This document shows, piece after piece, positions 37,048-49,732 of a stretch of DNA of 64,000 bases. The first letter of the stretch is position 1. Each line of letters opens with the position of its first letter. The notes beneath the pieces are model-generated. The model was not told where the DNA came from and made no database searches. It saw only the letters and a list, made by a program, of their open reading frames with translations. The DNA is from Guadua angustifolia (taxonomy: Eukaryota > Streptophyta > Magnoliopsida > Poales > Poaceae), in contig CM070503.1 in assembly GCA_036346375.1 (NCBI GenBank), positions 5,890,001-5,954,000 on the forward strand, in the 5' to 3' direction. The translations under genes were made by a program, and so were the position numbers.

Positions 37048-37402
37048 GGGCAAGTATAACAATAAAGTTAACTACTTATTTTATCTCATATCTATGTCAT
37101 CTAGAGTAAACACTAAGGGTATGTACAATAAGACCACCTTAGCTTACTCTTAACATGTCCACGTTAGTTTTGTTCTATATGAAAGAGTGAGAAAAGAGAA
37201 GAGAGCTGACTCTTATTTAGTAGTAAGCAGTGTACGAGAGTATAGGTAGATTAGTTATATACAAGAGAGAAGAGATAATTAATGCATAATATCTAGAGCC
37301 AATATTTAGAGATAGCTATTGTGCAAGCTGGCTTTAGTGCTTACTCTAGATGATATAGATGGGAAATAGAGTAAGCAACTGGCTTTGTTATTATACTTGC
37401 CC
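37048..37402. mobile_element. Tourist-type MITE 'A', hosting a nested MITE
   Basis: Ends 'gggcaagtataacaataaag' and 'gttattatacttgccc' are inverted copies. The 'taa' TSD lies at 37045-37047 and 37403-37405. A second MITE 'B' begins at about 37117 ('gggtatgtacaataag') and ends near 37340 ('tgtgcaagctggcttta'), inserted into A. Confidence 0.8.
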
Positions 37403-37405
37403 TAA

Positions 37406-37605
37406 AGGCAGCTTGTACAATAGCTATCCCTAAAAGTTGGCTCTAGATACTATGTATTAACTATCTCTTCTCTTTTATACATAACTAATCTACTTATGCT
37501 CCCATACAATGTTTACTACTAAATAAGAGTAAGCTCTCTTCTCTATAGGATAAAACTGACATATATATATGTTAAAAGTAAGTTAAAGTGATCTTATTGT
37601 ATAGG
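37406..37605. mobile_element. MITE 'B', second copy, inverted and abutting
   Basis: This begins 'aggcagcttgtacaatagc' and ends 'cttattgtataggctct'. It is the reverse complement of the B element nested in MITE A, and lies directly against A's right TSD. Two copies of one MITE family therefore lie head to head about 60 bp apart. Confidence 0.7.
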
Positions 37606-39096
37606 CTCTCACTATAGGGAGTCTTGTTTCTGTTTGCTGGTGCAATATTGTTCTTTATCCTGCGCCCTCCTTAATAATAAGTGGTCAAATAGGGGAGCTT
37701 TGCAAATCTCGAGGACATGTTCCTGGCCTAATCGACCTGTCCTCGTTTAGCTTTAATTTACTTCAGATTTGCGAGGTTAAGGCCATGGGAGCATTTTGAC
37801 GCGGGCCTCAATTAATGCAGTTGCTGTTGGTACTTGAGCGAGGCAGACATAGCAGGAATCAGAAGGATCTACCGCATTTGCTTCTCAGATCACGGTAAAA
37901 GGCTAATCAAGCGGAGTACTGAGCTACTGATTTGATTGACGACAGGTGTGGTGAACCCGGTGAGTTGGGAAGATCACGGTAAAATGCGGCAAAATCTACA
38001 TATACTTGTGCTTACTAGATCAAGGCCGTGGCCAACGAGTAGGTTGTACGGTGTATTCAGCATATGTGGCAGTACTACTTGCAAAAATTTTGGAGTGCAA
38101 ATCACCCTTACACATGGTAAGTGAATTATCTAGTGATTTACTATATTTTCTTTTGTGCTAGAATTTGATCCCATCGTCTCTCTCTTGTCTTGAGTTATGG
38201 TTTGAAGATGTGAATGCCCAACTCTTCCCTTCAAAAAAGAAACACAAAAAGGTCCAATAGTTCGAGCTTTCAAAGTGTTCACTTGTCTACCTGCATCTTG
38301 ACAGGGTATGAAATTTAATGGCATTGGAGATCGAGGTCCTAAGAATTTTAAGTCTGCAAATTCATTTCTTGAGCCGATCTGCTGGGCCCTGCATTGTTTA
38401 AAACCTTCTACACCGGACCATGTTAATGCAACAAGTTCTTAAGAGTGATCAGCCAGGACCATCTTCTGAACACTAGGCTTGAACCCCCAATGCGCTATAT
38501 ATCCATAAATCTTGCATTTATGCTACTCTAGGGACTCAAGATAGCTACAGTAAGAAGTGTTGTGGTACATGATGGTGCTGAGCAGGTGAGCATGTTGTTG
38601 TGTGATTGGCATCAATATTCACTTTGACACCCCCACAAAAATTAAATGTGATGGATTGTATAATTACGAACATACTGAATATAATAACCACAGGAGCTCC
38701 GTGTGTGACCAGCAGAACTTGTTGTACGTAGATCAGATGCTCCTGTGCAACAGTGCAGAGATTATTTTGCTCATACACCGACTGCGTACTGCATGTCTGT
38801 TTGTCTATTGCAATAATCCCTTTTAAAACAAGGTTATATCTATTGCAACACAACCGATTCTAATTAATTCAAGTTGGGGCCGGGCTCTCGCACTCGAATG
38901 ATTCTTTGCAATTTACACATTATACATTAGTAATTTTTTTTTTGAAAGATCACTATACACTAGTATTACTACTAGCTACCAACATGATCAAACAGTATTT
39001 ACTATAACTGTTGCTGTATCAAGTGGTGTATTAAATTAGCAGAAAACAAAGATTGCGCAGCTTCATTTAGTACTTAGTAGAGCAGTAGTATTGATC
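37606..39096. other. Intergenic, no gene recognised
   Basis: Short domainless frames only. Confidence 0.4.
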
Positions 39097-39476
39097 TAGT
39101 AAATTTTACAAAACTACATATTTCTTATACAAACGATAAGAAAAATATAGATTTTAACTTTATTTTATAAAACTATAGATTTTAGGAGAATTTGTGTCAT
39201 AAAACCATATGTTTTAGAATTGATTGTTTCTTGTGATGGGTCGGATAGCGTGAACCCACATAGCAGTCTCACGCGCCCTTATTTCCCATATCACTCACGT
39301 GTGAGGCTTCCATTTGGTCTAGGCTATCAAATCCATTACAAGAAACGGTTAATTCTAAAACATGTAGTTTTGTGATACAGATTCTCCTAAAATATGTAGT
39401 TTTATGAAATTGAAGCTAAAATATGTAGCTTCCTGATAATTTATAAAAAATCTATAGTTTTATAAAATTTACTCTA
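39097..39476. mobile_element. Foldback MITE
   Basis: The left arm begins 'tagtaaattttacaaaacta' and the right arm ends 'tagttttataaaatttactc'. Inside, 'aaaacatgtagttttgtg' and its partial inverse recur. A GC-richer centre (39235-39320) separates the arms. Termini approximate. Confidence 0.6.
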
Positions 39477-40363
39477 GATTTTAAGGGCAGAATTGAACGT
39501 GATTTGGGCGCAGATTGGTGGAAGTTGAAAACGTCATAGAGAAAGCTGAGTTGACTGTTGCGGGACCGTTAAGGTGAAGCAGATAAGCTAGAAGAGATGC
39601 ATACTTCTTTAGTCTAAATTTATATGGCATTTTTTTTAATCTATAGACTGAAGAGGTATTAAAAATAACTAGATTATCCATAACTATAATTTGTAAGTAT
39701 TATATTTAATGTATGCATTTAGATATTATCAAATAAATCTATATATTTACTAGAAGCATAAAGAAAAAAATTATATTAATTTGTATTGAAACATAAAGTA
39801 CGATATATATTTATATACTTGGATGAACATAGTATCAACCAAGCCGAGCAATTAGGTGACGAGTGAGCAGTATTGGCAGTGCCCTCATTGATGGCTACTC
39901 GAGTCCACGGCCATGGCCGATGGTAAAGTGAGCAGGAAACGATGGGGCGCGCTCTGCCAAAGCCGAAAGCTAGGCGCCGAGCGTCCCCCTCTCTATCTGT
40001 AGGCGCGAGCATGCCTTCCACTTTGCAGACGAGAGGAACTGTGGCTGATCAAAGGTCTTGCGCGAGGCTGCCAGATCCACCCTGTTGTTACTTACGCAGC
40101 TATCGTACGTACTGTTTGTTGTCTCGGATGGAACGGACACAAGAACACTCTCTCGAAGCTTATAGCCATGCATTGAACTCGTATCGGGAATGGCACCATT
40201 TGACAGTTTCACTCCCAAGTTCATGGTAGCATAATCCTGTTCGGTAGTGGTCACATGATTGAGCAGATGATGATGATACGCTCCTACGCTGATCCAACGG
40301 TTCATGATGTTTCTCTTTCTCCTATGTAATGATATGTTTCTCCGAATGCACAAGCAGACTGCA

Positions 40364-40629
40364 ATTTTTTTTTGAAATGGCAGCAAAAGAATTGCTGCAA
40401 ATCTATTGAAAGGTAAGAAGGGTGTGGGTCCTGTTTTTTAAGGAGAAAACCGGACCCGTGAAAAAACCTCATAAACCGATCTCCACTACGAGATGCCACT
40501 TCTAACACCTAGGGGAGATAAGCAAAATAAATTTGAAAATCGACTGATAACCCCCTAGTATGAACAAAACAAAAAACGGAAAAAAACACATGGGATAAAC
40601 GAGAAAGAGCCATGGTCTGAAAGTTACAC
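40364..40629 (-). mobile_element. 5'-truncated LINE-type 3' end with TSD
   Basis: On the minus strand it ends 'gcaattcttttgctgccatt' followed by poly(A) (T-run at 40365-40373). An 11-bp direct repeat 'agcagactgca' flanks it at 40353-40363 and 40630-40640. Truncation plus poly(A) plus TSD is the retroposition signature. No ORF remains. Confidence 0.65.
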
Positions 40630-40669
40630 AGCAGACTGCAGTTTTCGAAGTGATAACTTTTTAAGCCCC

Positions 40670-40692
40670 TTTGTCTCTCTCTCTCTCTCTCT
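40670..40692. repeat. CT microsatellite
   Basis: A run of about eleven ct dinucleotides. Confidence 0.9.
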
Positions 40693-41639
40693 TTTGGTAA
40701 ATATAGTTCTCTTCCATGTGAAATTGTAAATATAGCCTCATCCTGACAACGGGACATGTCTATCGCACTCCTCTTCTGTGGGAGAAGACCTCTTGTGCTC
40801 GCTAGCCGCAACAGTTCCTCTCCTCGCGAGAGCAAACCTACCGCGGCAATCAAGCATGGGAGGTCACCTCTCTTGCTTCATGTTCAGCAGTCGGGATAGG
40901 GCTATATCCGTAATTCTGTTTGAAAGAGGCTACATTTGTAAAAGAAAATAATAAGATAAAAGAGGCTAAGAAGACGATCACTTCGCAATTTTCTTTTGTG
41001 GATTGATCAGCATCGATCGTTTGGCCGGCACGGCAGCTACGCACAGCACGTCGTGGTCGACCAACGAAGCAGCTGAATGATTTGTGGATGCCACGCCAAA
41101 AATCCGCCAGTTTCTGCACCGTGTACTGTTCGCTCGCCGCTCCTACTCTGTGCGCTACAAATTTTTCTACTGAGTAGGACTGTACATTCTGGGCAACGGC
41201 CAACAGCAGCATACTCTGCTACGGAGTATTAAAGTAATGAACACAGTGCAGTTGGTCAAAGGGATCGAAGAAGCCGTGCAGATCAGCAAAATTAATTAAA
41301 AGTGCAAACAGGAGATAGGATGGCTGGGATGAACTACGCTAGAAGATCCAGCTTGGAAGGTAGGATTTTCATAGAAATTTTATGGGAAAATCTCATGTCT
41401 AGGGAGCTAGAGCGGATTTTTTCCCCCTCCCCGTGCAAGTATTTTACAGAAATTTTATATAATATAGCTCAATTCCCGTAAAAAAATCGGATAAACAATT
41501 CCCATGTTGCAAACAAGCAGTGAGGGGAGCACAATTGTTCTCACCCAACAGAAAGAGGAAATGTAGTGTAAAGGGTTGTTTGCGTGTCCTGGGCTCCTGG
41601 CTATGTACACCTCTTGTACTTTCATCAGCACAAAGCTGC

Positions 41640-42035
41640 AAAGAACAAGGTTCCAAATTTTGACGAATTTTAGTGATTTTTCGTTAAAATTTCGGATTTC
41701 GGGCCCCCATGAGATCCAAACTATCGTCCGGATAAAAAATTTAAAATTACCACAGTAACTTCGTTTTTTTCGACGAAATTTCGTTCAAACTGGGCGAAAT
41801 TTCATAAAAAATCCAAATTTTGCTATTTTATGGCTGGATTTGACTTCAATTACATCAATAACCCATAAGAAAGTGATCTTTAATGATAATTTGTTGAAAA
41901 AATTGTTTTTTGAGACATTTTAAAATTTTGGCAGAAATAATGTTGGAATTTTATAAAATTGAAGAAGATTTTTCATGTTATGAAAAATTTATGGTACTAT
42001 CTTAAGAAGTCTAGAATCAAACAAGAAATTTACTA
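41640..42035. other. AT-rich 'gaaatttcg' repeat DNA beside the cyclin fragment
   Basis: Words such as 'cgaaatttcgttcaaac' and 'gcgaaatttcataaaaa' recur. Possibly part of the element that carried the cyclin fragment. No termini found. Confidence 0.4.
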
Positions 42036-42428
42036 CCAAATCCAATTTATGGCGCCCCTCCTGACAGCGGCCAAATCCAGGCCCCCGGACCACTGCAGCA
42101 GCCTCTGGGGGTACCCCTCCATGGGCATGTGCTCCTCCTCCCTCTCCACGAGCGCCGCAATGCATTCATCGGACTACACGGAGAAGTCCATCAAGAGCCC
42201 CTCCTCTGCGGCGGCGGCGTGGCACGACAGTGGCGCTACCAAAGAACACTCCTCCTCCCCCTCCTCGTCATCAAGGCCAAGGGCGGCGTTGTCCTCCGCG
42301 CACAGCAGCACGAAGGCGGCGTAGTCATAGCCCAGAACCATGCTTGCCTCCCCCTAACACTTCCCAATAAACGCTATGGTAGAGATGTAGGATTAATGAA
42401 CAATCAATAGACCAATGCAACTGATTTC
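42036..42428 (-). pseudogene. Partial copy of CYCD2 exon 1 with nonsense codon
   Basis: This is the reverse complement of 62062-62454: 393 bp on both sides, no gaps, 16 mismatches by my count (about 96 percent). It covers about 87 bp of 5' leader, the ATG (42341-42339) and all but the last codon of coding exon 1. Codon 56 is TAG (42176-42174), where the gene has CAG. After 'ggatttgg' the copy runs straight into TAG TAA and unrelated DNA, three bases short of the exon's splice donor. It cannot make a cyclin, since the cyclin box and the other five exons are absent. Most differences are C/T or G/A transitions, which fits decay of methylated DNA. Confidence 0.95.
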
Positions 42429-43259
42429 GTCTTCGTTACGAAAAACTTTTCCTACCATATACCTTTCAGAAGTATTTGATTCCCCACAAGTATTTCAACT
42501 TTTATATTTCTTTCTCTGAAAATATTTCCTGTTAATACGGCAAGATTAAACCTAGAGTTTCTTTGAAACACCTGATTGGTTTGTTGTTCTGATGTTGTTA
42601 TTGTGAAACAGTAATATGACATGTCTATTCGATTAGAGCTTAGCACTTGTGATGAAACACCTGAAGGATCAAAATGGTGATTGAATGATCACAAACCACT
42701 TTTTACCTCAAGAAATCAAGCTAAACCCCCAAGAGATCAAATGGAAGCAGAAAAATCAATTTTCAGAGATCTCAGTCGGGGTGGTATTACCACCTATGTA
42801 GGAGCGGTAGTACCATAGTGAACAGTAAAATCAGGGATGAACAATAAAATCAACATGGGTTCAAATCTAAAAATTGATGTAGCCTTTGATTGGATGATCC
42901 AAAACTCGTGAAACTTTGTATACACCTTCCTAAAGATGTTAGGATCCTATTTCAACTATCAATCACAAAGATTAACATCAAAGTTCTGACATTTTTAAAA
43001 TTTATTGAATGTTGCACAAAAACTAGATCAAAACCCAAAACTTCACCCTGAGATTGCTCGTAGGGATTTAATGATCAAGATGATCTTGGTGGCCTCCCAC
43101 ATATCACATCAAGGAAGAACTCTAAAAAAATTGCCCTTAATCATACAAGATCAAGATCCACCTCAAAGCCTTCATTCTCAAGCCAAAAACCGATTTCTTG
43201 ATAAATCTTTTGATGATCATATGAGAACTTTTCTAGATGATTAGGATATGATCCACAGA

Positions 43260-44688
43260 GGATTTATCTATCAATAATTTATTCTTGGCAATCACAAGAT
43301 CAAGAGAAGAAGAAATTAACAAAAAAGATCAAAAAACTTAAGAAGAGGAAAGATAAAAAAGAGTGAAAACTTGAGCATGAATTTTAAATTTATTTTAGAT
43401 AATGAGGATGGATTACAAAGTCTCTCACCTGAGGGCAAAACTTTCAAAAAACACTCACACACCTACACAAAAAAATCAAAATCTTGTAAAAATCTTAATC
43501 TTTTTAACCTAAACTTAGTGGCTTTGAGCTTCTCCTCCCACTATATCTCCTTATATAGTGGAGGCAATCCTAACCCTAACACCTGGACACACGGATACCA
43601 TCCATATTTACATGGGCTAACTCGATAACTCAACACTCATAACAGGTTTTACACTCACATAAGCATGTTTCTCAAAGCGGTCTTCACCTTGACGCCCAAT
43701 TCGCTCCACGAGCTCGAATTTACGTCAAGCTCCCCTTTGGCTTGATCTAAACCACTTAGGCCACCACTGCTATTTTACAAACCGCCTTAGCCGCTGGTAC
43801 TAAACAAATTACCAATTTTTCCAAGACCGGTCTTCCTTCTCCTTGAAGTATCGCCTATGCTTCATTGCTTTCCATATGGTCCCAATGATTTGCCACCAAA
43901 TCTCTCACACATCCGGACTCTCTCAAACCATCCTCATTTGCAAATGGGCCCAAATCACTTGATGCATCATGTATCCTTAATCGTTTCATCATAGTGGCAC
44001 CGACTTACTTGACCGTTTTGTACCCTAACTCCTTCCTGATCTTAGTCCCGGTCCATATCGTTGCCCACCATGTCCATCACCAGTATTTCATATTTTGGCT
44101 TCTTATCTTCCCGGTTTCAATCATCTTCCAGTGTCCCTCGACTGTTCTGGACCTTAGTTCTCATTGCCTAGTCCTGGTCTCCGTCTCACCATGACCTAGC
44201 AGCAAAGCCTTGCAAGCAATATAGACAAGCAAACCGTCACAAAACATTGTTCATAATATATGCAATAATCATCACAAAAATCCCAGCACTAATCACAACT
44301 CATTGGAAAGTCGACACTACTGCCATCCAGAGCCGGTATTACCACATCCCATATCTCTAAAAATGACTACCGCCTATTAGAGGCTAGTAGTATCACATTC
44401 CTGGTACTATTGCTCCTAGAGCGATAGTGCCACTCTACATACCCAAGAGAAACACCTCACTATAAAAGGCTACCGCACTTACGGCCAGTAGCACTATAGG
44501 GTTGACACTACCGGCATCCCAGACCGGTAGTGCCACCTGGCCGGCACTACAAGACCGGTAGTGTTGCTCAACACTGATAGCACTTCAAATTGCTTCAAAT
44601 TTAAAATAAAATTCAACATAAATTCAAACTTGAGCACCACATATGTAATCACTGTCAATAACTTATCATAAAACATAGATAGGCCTTC
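43260..44688 (-). mobile_element. LTR-like sequence on the minus strand
   Basis: On the minus strand a TATA-like 'ctatataagg' (43558-43549) is followed by an AT-rich leader, as in an LTR. Upstream of it, at 44300-44560, are 'accggtagtg' palindromic words like those of the neighbouring solo LTR. Ends and TSD were not resolved. The sequence to its left (42650-43250) may be its transcribed interior. Confidence 0.45.
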
Positions 44689-44693
44689 ACATG

Positions 44694-46238
44694 TGAAAGC
44701 ATCTAGGCCCCAAAAGTTTCTCATGGTTTTGGTAATTAATGACAATCATGTTTAAGAGACTAACATTTTCGTTGAGTATATTGAAATAGGTTAGTAAAGA
44801 TTGAAAATGGAGCAAAAGAAGATCAAAGTATCAATCAAGTAAAGGTAAAAATCTAAGGATATTTTTTTAGTCATTTTACCAATCTCGGAGTTTGGAGAAA
44901 AGATCGGATTGCTAGAAATAGGATCGTACTATTAAGAGGGGTTTTGACGTTATCTTGATGTCGTCTTAAGGTCTAAAGGCTCAAATCAGTTGATTAAAGT
45001 TATGCATTGTCTCATAGGAATCTATTTTTATAAACCTTCATAAGCCTCAAAGAAAACCCCTGGAACCCCGGTGCTACCGCCCATGCTATCCCGGTGCTAC
45101 CGGGACAGTGGTAGCACTGCCCCCAAGGCCGGTGTGTAAAAACCCGAGAGGGGTTCTTTTGGGAACCAGGCAGGGCGGTGCTACCGGATAGCGGTAGCAT
45201 TGGCCCAATGCTTGGTGTAAAAATTCCAGAGGCGCGCTATTTTTAGATCTGGCAAGGCGGTGCTACCGGGGTAGCGGTAGCATCGGCCTAAATGACCGGT
45301 GCAAAAATTCCAGAGAGTACCCTCTTTGGTCGGAAAAAGAAAATAGAAGCCCGGTGCTACCGGTCCAACTTGGTGGTAGCACCGGACCTACTGCACAACG
45401 GCCTCTGTCAAAGCATTTAATACTCTGACTCGCCCACGGGGATGGAGCCTGGTGCTACCGGTCCTACATGGGCGGTAGCACTGGAAATCTTGACTTGGTT
45501 AGGATTTCAATCTCAAACGGCTAGTTTTGGTGGTTGGGGTTATAAATATTCCTACACCTGCACTCTACAGAAACTCTTGGCTATTATTGAAGATACTTGA
45601 GCTCTAGCAAAGCTCTCTTCTCTCTTTAGTGCATTCAATTTTCATTTAAAGCAAGTGAGAAGAGAAATTGGGTGTTGCATTTAGTGTGAGCCTTTAGATA
45701 CTCAATTTGACCTCAAGCAAGCGTTAAACTTATTACCCTTGGAGGTTGTCGCCTCTTAGACGGCTTGGAAGAAAGTGGTGTCGGTGATTTTCACGAAGAA
45801 GCTTGTGTGAAGGCCTGATCGTTGTGAAGGCAAGGAGCTCGCCTACCCGGAGTGGGGAAGAGCTACCACGAGTGATCGAGGAAGGCTCAAGAGGTTGGAA
45901 CCGGCATGAAGGGTTTCAAGTCACCTCAACGTGGATTAAGGGGGATCGGCAAGTCTCCGAGACCACGGGATAAAATTCTTGTCTCTTTTCTTTTATGATT
46001 TGCATTTATTACTCTCGTGCTAATTTCTTGTTTCTAGCAAATTTTGCTTATATTTGAATCTAGCGTTGTCATTGCTCATACTTGCCTAGCTAGATAGTTT
46101 TGTGATCTCTAGAAGGAACAATTGCAAAATTTTATTTATTGTCAATCTTCACTTAGAAGTTTATTAAAGTACAATTAGAATTAAAAATTTAAAAACCTTC
46201 TATTCACCCCCCTCTAGTCGGTTATCCTTGATCCTACA
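44694..46238 (+). mobile_element. Solo LTR (1545 bp) with perfect TSD
   Basis: It begins TG ('tgaaagcatctaggcccc') and ends CA ('ccttgatcctaca'), with a perfect 5-bp target duplication 'acatg' at 44689-44693 and 46239-46243. A TATA box 'tataaatatt' lies at 45541. The end word 'cacccccctctagtcgg' (from 46205) is familiar from grass LTRs. Six imperfect palindromes of the type 'ggtgctaccg...cggtagca' occur between 45069 and 45480. No primer-binding site follows, so it is a solo LTR left by recombination. Confidence 0.88.
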
Positions 46239-46243
46239 ACATG

Positions 46244-49200
46244 GTCTTTCAACGCCCAACTAAATTGAGATCATTCGCAAATTCTAAACCACCTAAATTG
46301 GTCGTGGTTGTTTAGAGCATACAGTTTACAGAATTGGCATGACATGTCATCTGAGACTGAGTGGCGCAAGACTGCTCGAGCCCTAAACACTGTCCAAAGA
46401 CTCCAAACTGAAGCCATAAACTTCCTTTTCTTTCTTGCAAGTTGAAAATAGCTTGGAGGCAGTAGAAAGTTGTAACGGTAGAGCTTGGTTAAGCAGTAGC
46501 CAGCCACTCAGATATGAAGAAAAGAGCATTGTCTGCGCGGTTCTCCACAAAGAGCAAAGCATACTTAGGAGAGTACCATCCTAACCCGGTAATTGGCCGG
46601 ACGCGGCTTGCGGAATGACCAGACTACCCCCGACAGTGTCCCTTGGCGAAAGGAACGCTCCTTTCACGACGTCTTTTATGTCGTGTGAATTTACTCAGCT
46701 TTGATTGCCAGAGAGGAGCGTACGGGAGGCCGTGCGTCAGTGTGCTTTGCAGCAAGAGCAGGAGGTGCGCACGGAATGACAGAACTGCCCTTCCTCCTCG
46801 TCTCGGCCGCATCTGCTTGGGGAATATTCAGTTGTGGTTTGCCACTTGGCGATTGGGTGGGAGGTGTCACCGAATCACTCTCCTGCGTGTATTCAGCTCT
46901 GCTCTTTCTACATGGATGGGCTTACAGTTCTTCAAATTTGTCGATTCGGTCTATACAAGTTTGGTGTAATGTATATTTAAGAACTAAGTCCATTTTACTG
47001 TAAAATCTAGTTTTAACTCTTAACCCGAGAACCATCTAACGTGCACATCTTAACTATTAAAACTAGTTCAAATAACCTTTTATCCAATACCAAGGTGGTT
47101 TGAGATGATGTGGGGTCTACATGAAGAGGTATTACTGAGCCAGCTTCAAAAGAAATAAAAAACAAGGAAGCGATTAGGAACCAGATCATACTATCCTATC
47201 CACTGTCACATCTCACTTAAAATATAAATCTCAACCCTTCGGTTCATGCAAAAAAAAAAAAAACCCAGAGACGTAACAATTTGTTACTAAGCTTGTAACA
47301 AAAATCTCACTCGAATACAACAATTGTGACCATCGGATTGCCGGTGAGAGCTAGCTTTCTCTCGTGTAGTAGTGTGGGGTCGAATTAGCACAACAAAAGC
47401 TAACACCCACGTGACAACATAATCATTATGTGACAAACCCACCTCTGCCCTTTTTATGCTATCCTCGAATTTGTGCGGTTCCAAGACGAACATTGTCTTC
47501 AAACTCACTAACACAACATCTCAGGAGAAATCCTACAACAAATTATTTCAACATCCGTAACAAAAAAAACCAAAAAACACTGCAACAAAATAGAAATATC
47601 GGTAAGACAGATACAAGAAAACTACCTTAACAAAAACAAAACATTGTTGCAATAAAGAAAAAATCATTAAAACAACTTCAACATTTTACATTAGGGTGTT
47701 GCAACATTTGAAAAGAACTGCCATAATAAAACTAATTATATGTTGCAACATTTCATATGAGCTCCAAGGAGAAGTTGGCGGAGGCTTGCTGACGAACATT
47801 GATCTGGCTCTACTACCTAAAGCAGAATACCTCCCTTGACAGAATTAGAGATAGGCTAAGCTCGGAGGCACTTGTTGGCCTGATCCAATAGGGCCAAAAG
47901 CTGAACGTGTGCCTCATTGTCTCGGCCACGCCACTACTGAGTACATTGTCTACAGGGATGACGAACTTTATCGACGCTTGATTAGAGCCTTGGTGTGTCA
48001 TACTGAATCACTTTCTATAACAATGAAGAAAGTGTGTTGTAATGAATTTGAGAAACATCTGCAACAAAAAGCATACCGGATGTAGGGGATGTCCGACAAT
48101 AGCTAGTAGCCAAGGCTCGTTCAAAGGAAGGGGAGGTTAGTCAACTTCACCAGACTACCCTGAAACTCACTAGTGCAAGATTGGTCGAGCTGGGGAGAGA
48201 ATTGAGAGTAGTGGGGCATGGAGAGGCGATGTATTACCACTTGCGGTGACGGCAAAACAATAGCAACTAGCATGGGCATTGGGATACTACCGATGGAAGG
48301 CAATATGGGACTTGCTAGTTGCTACTAGTATGGCCAGAGGAGTCTAGTTTTGGAGGAAAATTAGCACAACTCCAGCGGCGAGTTTCGTCCCCAACGGGCC
48401 CAATGGATGTGCGAGGGGATTAGGAAGTGGGTTCAAAAGAGATGAGAAAGAGATATATGGAAGGGGACGAGAAAGATGCGAAATACAGTAATGGTGATGG
48501 GCTCAAGAATCAACATATCTCTACTACTTCTAATTAGAAGTTTGTGGCGGTCGTCTGTTCTCTTTAGTGTACATGATCTGTTGAATCTAGCACAAATAGC
48601 TGATATGGAAGTGGATTTCTACTTTAACTACTTCTAATTTGTATGCTTTAATGAACTAATTTAATCATTCAACTATTGCACATTCAGAATGAATAGTATC
48701 ATTTAGATAGAGTTAATGATCTTTGCAAATAACTTTTTTTATCATAAATTGAGTTTTTATTATAACGTACGGACACGTAACTAATTTGTAAAATGGTAAG
48801 CGTCCGATACGTGTTGTGCGTTTGGACCCACGGACAATATCAACCCGAAAAATCAAACATAAATCTACTTCCTTCCTCCTCCTCACCCCCTCTCTCTCTC
48901 TACGCCCTTTCTCCAATCCTCTAGTACTCACATGCTGGCTCGTCAACCATGGAGACCCATCAACCACAGCCCACGGGGAGGAGTCGCAAGCTGCAAACAT
49001 GAGGCCGGCCGGCAAACCCGTCTTCCTCCACGCGACGCTGCTCTCCCTTCGCTCGTGGCGGCCTGGTGCTCACAGCGATAAAAGCACAGATCCGGCGGGG
49101 AGTACTAGTAGTTGGATACTTGGATTCAATTAGTATTATTAATTATTTGTATTCAATTGATATTGGACTCAATTCCAATCATTTACCGTCAACAACAGTA

Positions 49201-49369
49201 CTAGGCAGGTATGACATTGCCCTCACGGCCATGAGCATTGTGCTGCTGGCATTTGTGTCTAACAAATTGCTATCGCCTTCTCTGTTTTCCCAAGAAATGG
49301 GTCGAAGCACAGGAAGCCCACCTCTCGGAGTTGATCTGATAGGCAAGATTTTGTTTGTGCTTCCACTTC
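46244..49369. other. Intergenic, no gene recognised
   Basis: Short frames (for example 46643-46969 and 47813-48001) have no domain. 'gttgcaac' transposon words occur at 47640-47760. Confidence 0.4.
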
Positions 49370-49372
49370 TAA

Positions 49373-49672
49373 GGGCTGTTTGGTAGAGCTCCCTCTGATT
49401 CTGATTCTCTGTTAGAAGTGATTCTCCGAGAGAAGTGATTCTGTCGCTGAAAGTGATTCTCTAACGAATCCATAGGATAAACTCTATGGAGAACCGACTC
49501 TTTGTTGGGAGTGAATCGGAGAAGCGACTTTTTTCAGACTCCCAAATTTAGTTCATTTCGAGAATCACTTCACGGAATCACCCCAGGGCGATTATCGAAA
49601 AAGCTAGCTGCTTGGCGAGCTCCACAGATTCACTCCGCAGAAGTTGGGAGCAGAACTCTGCCAAACAGGACC
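49373..49672. mobile_element. Tourist-type MITE with TAA TSD
   Basis: Ends 'gggctgtttggtagagctcc' and 'gcagaactctgccaaacagg' are inverted copies. 'taa' flanks both sides (49370-49372, 49673-49675). 300 bp with many 'agtgattct' internal words. Non-coding. Confidence 0.85.
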
Positions 49673-49732
49673 TAAATGGACAACATATTCTGTGCACACA
49701 GACTTTTCGTATACATCCGTGCAGACTAACTA

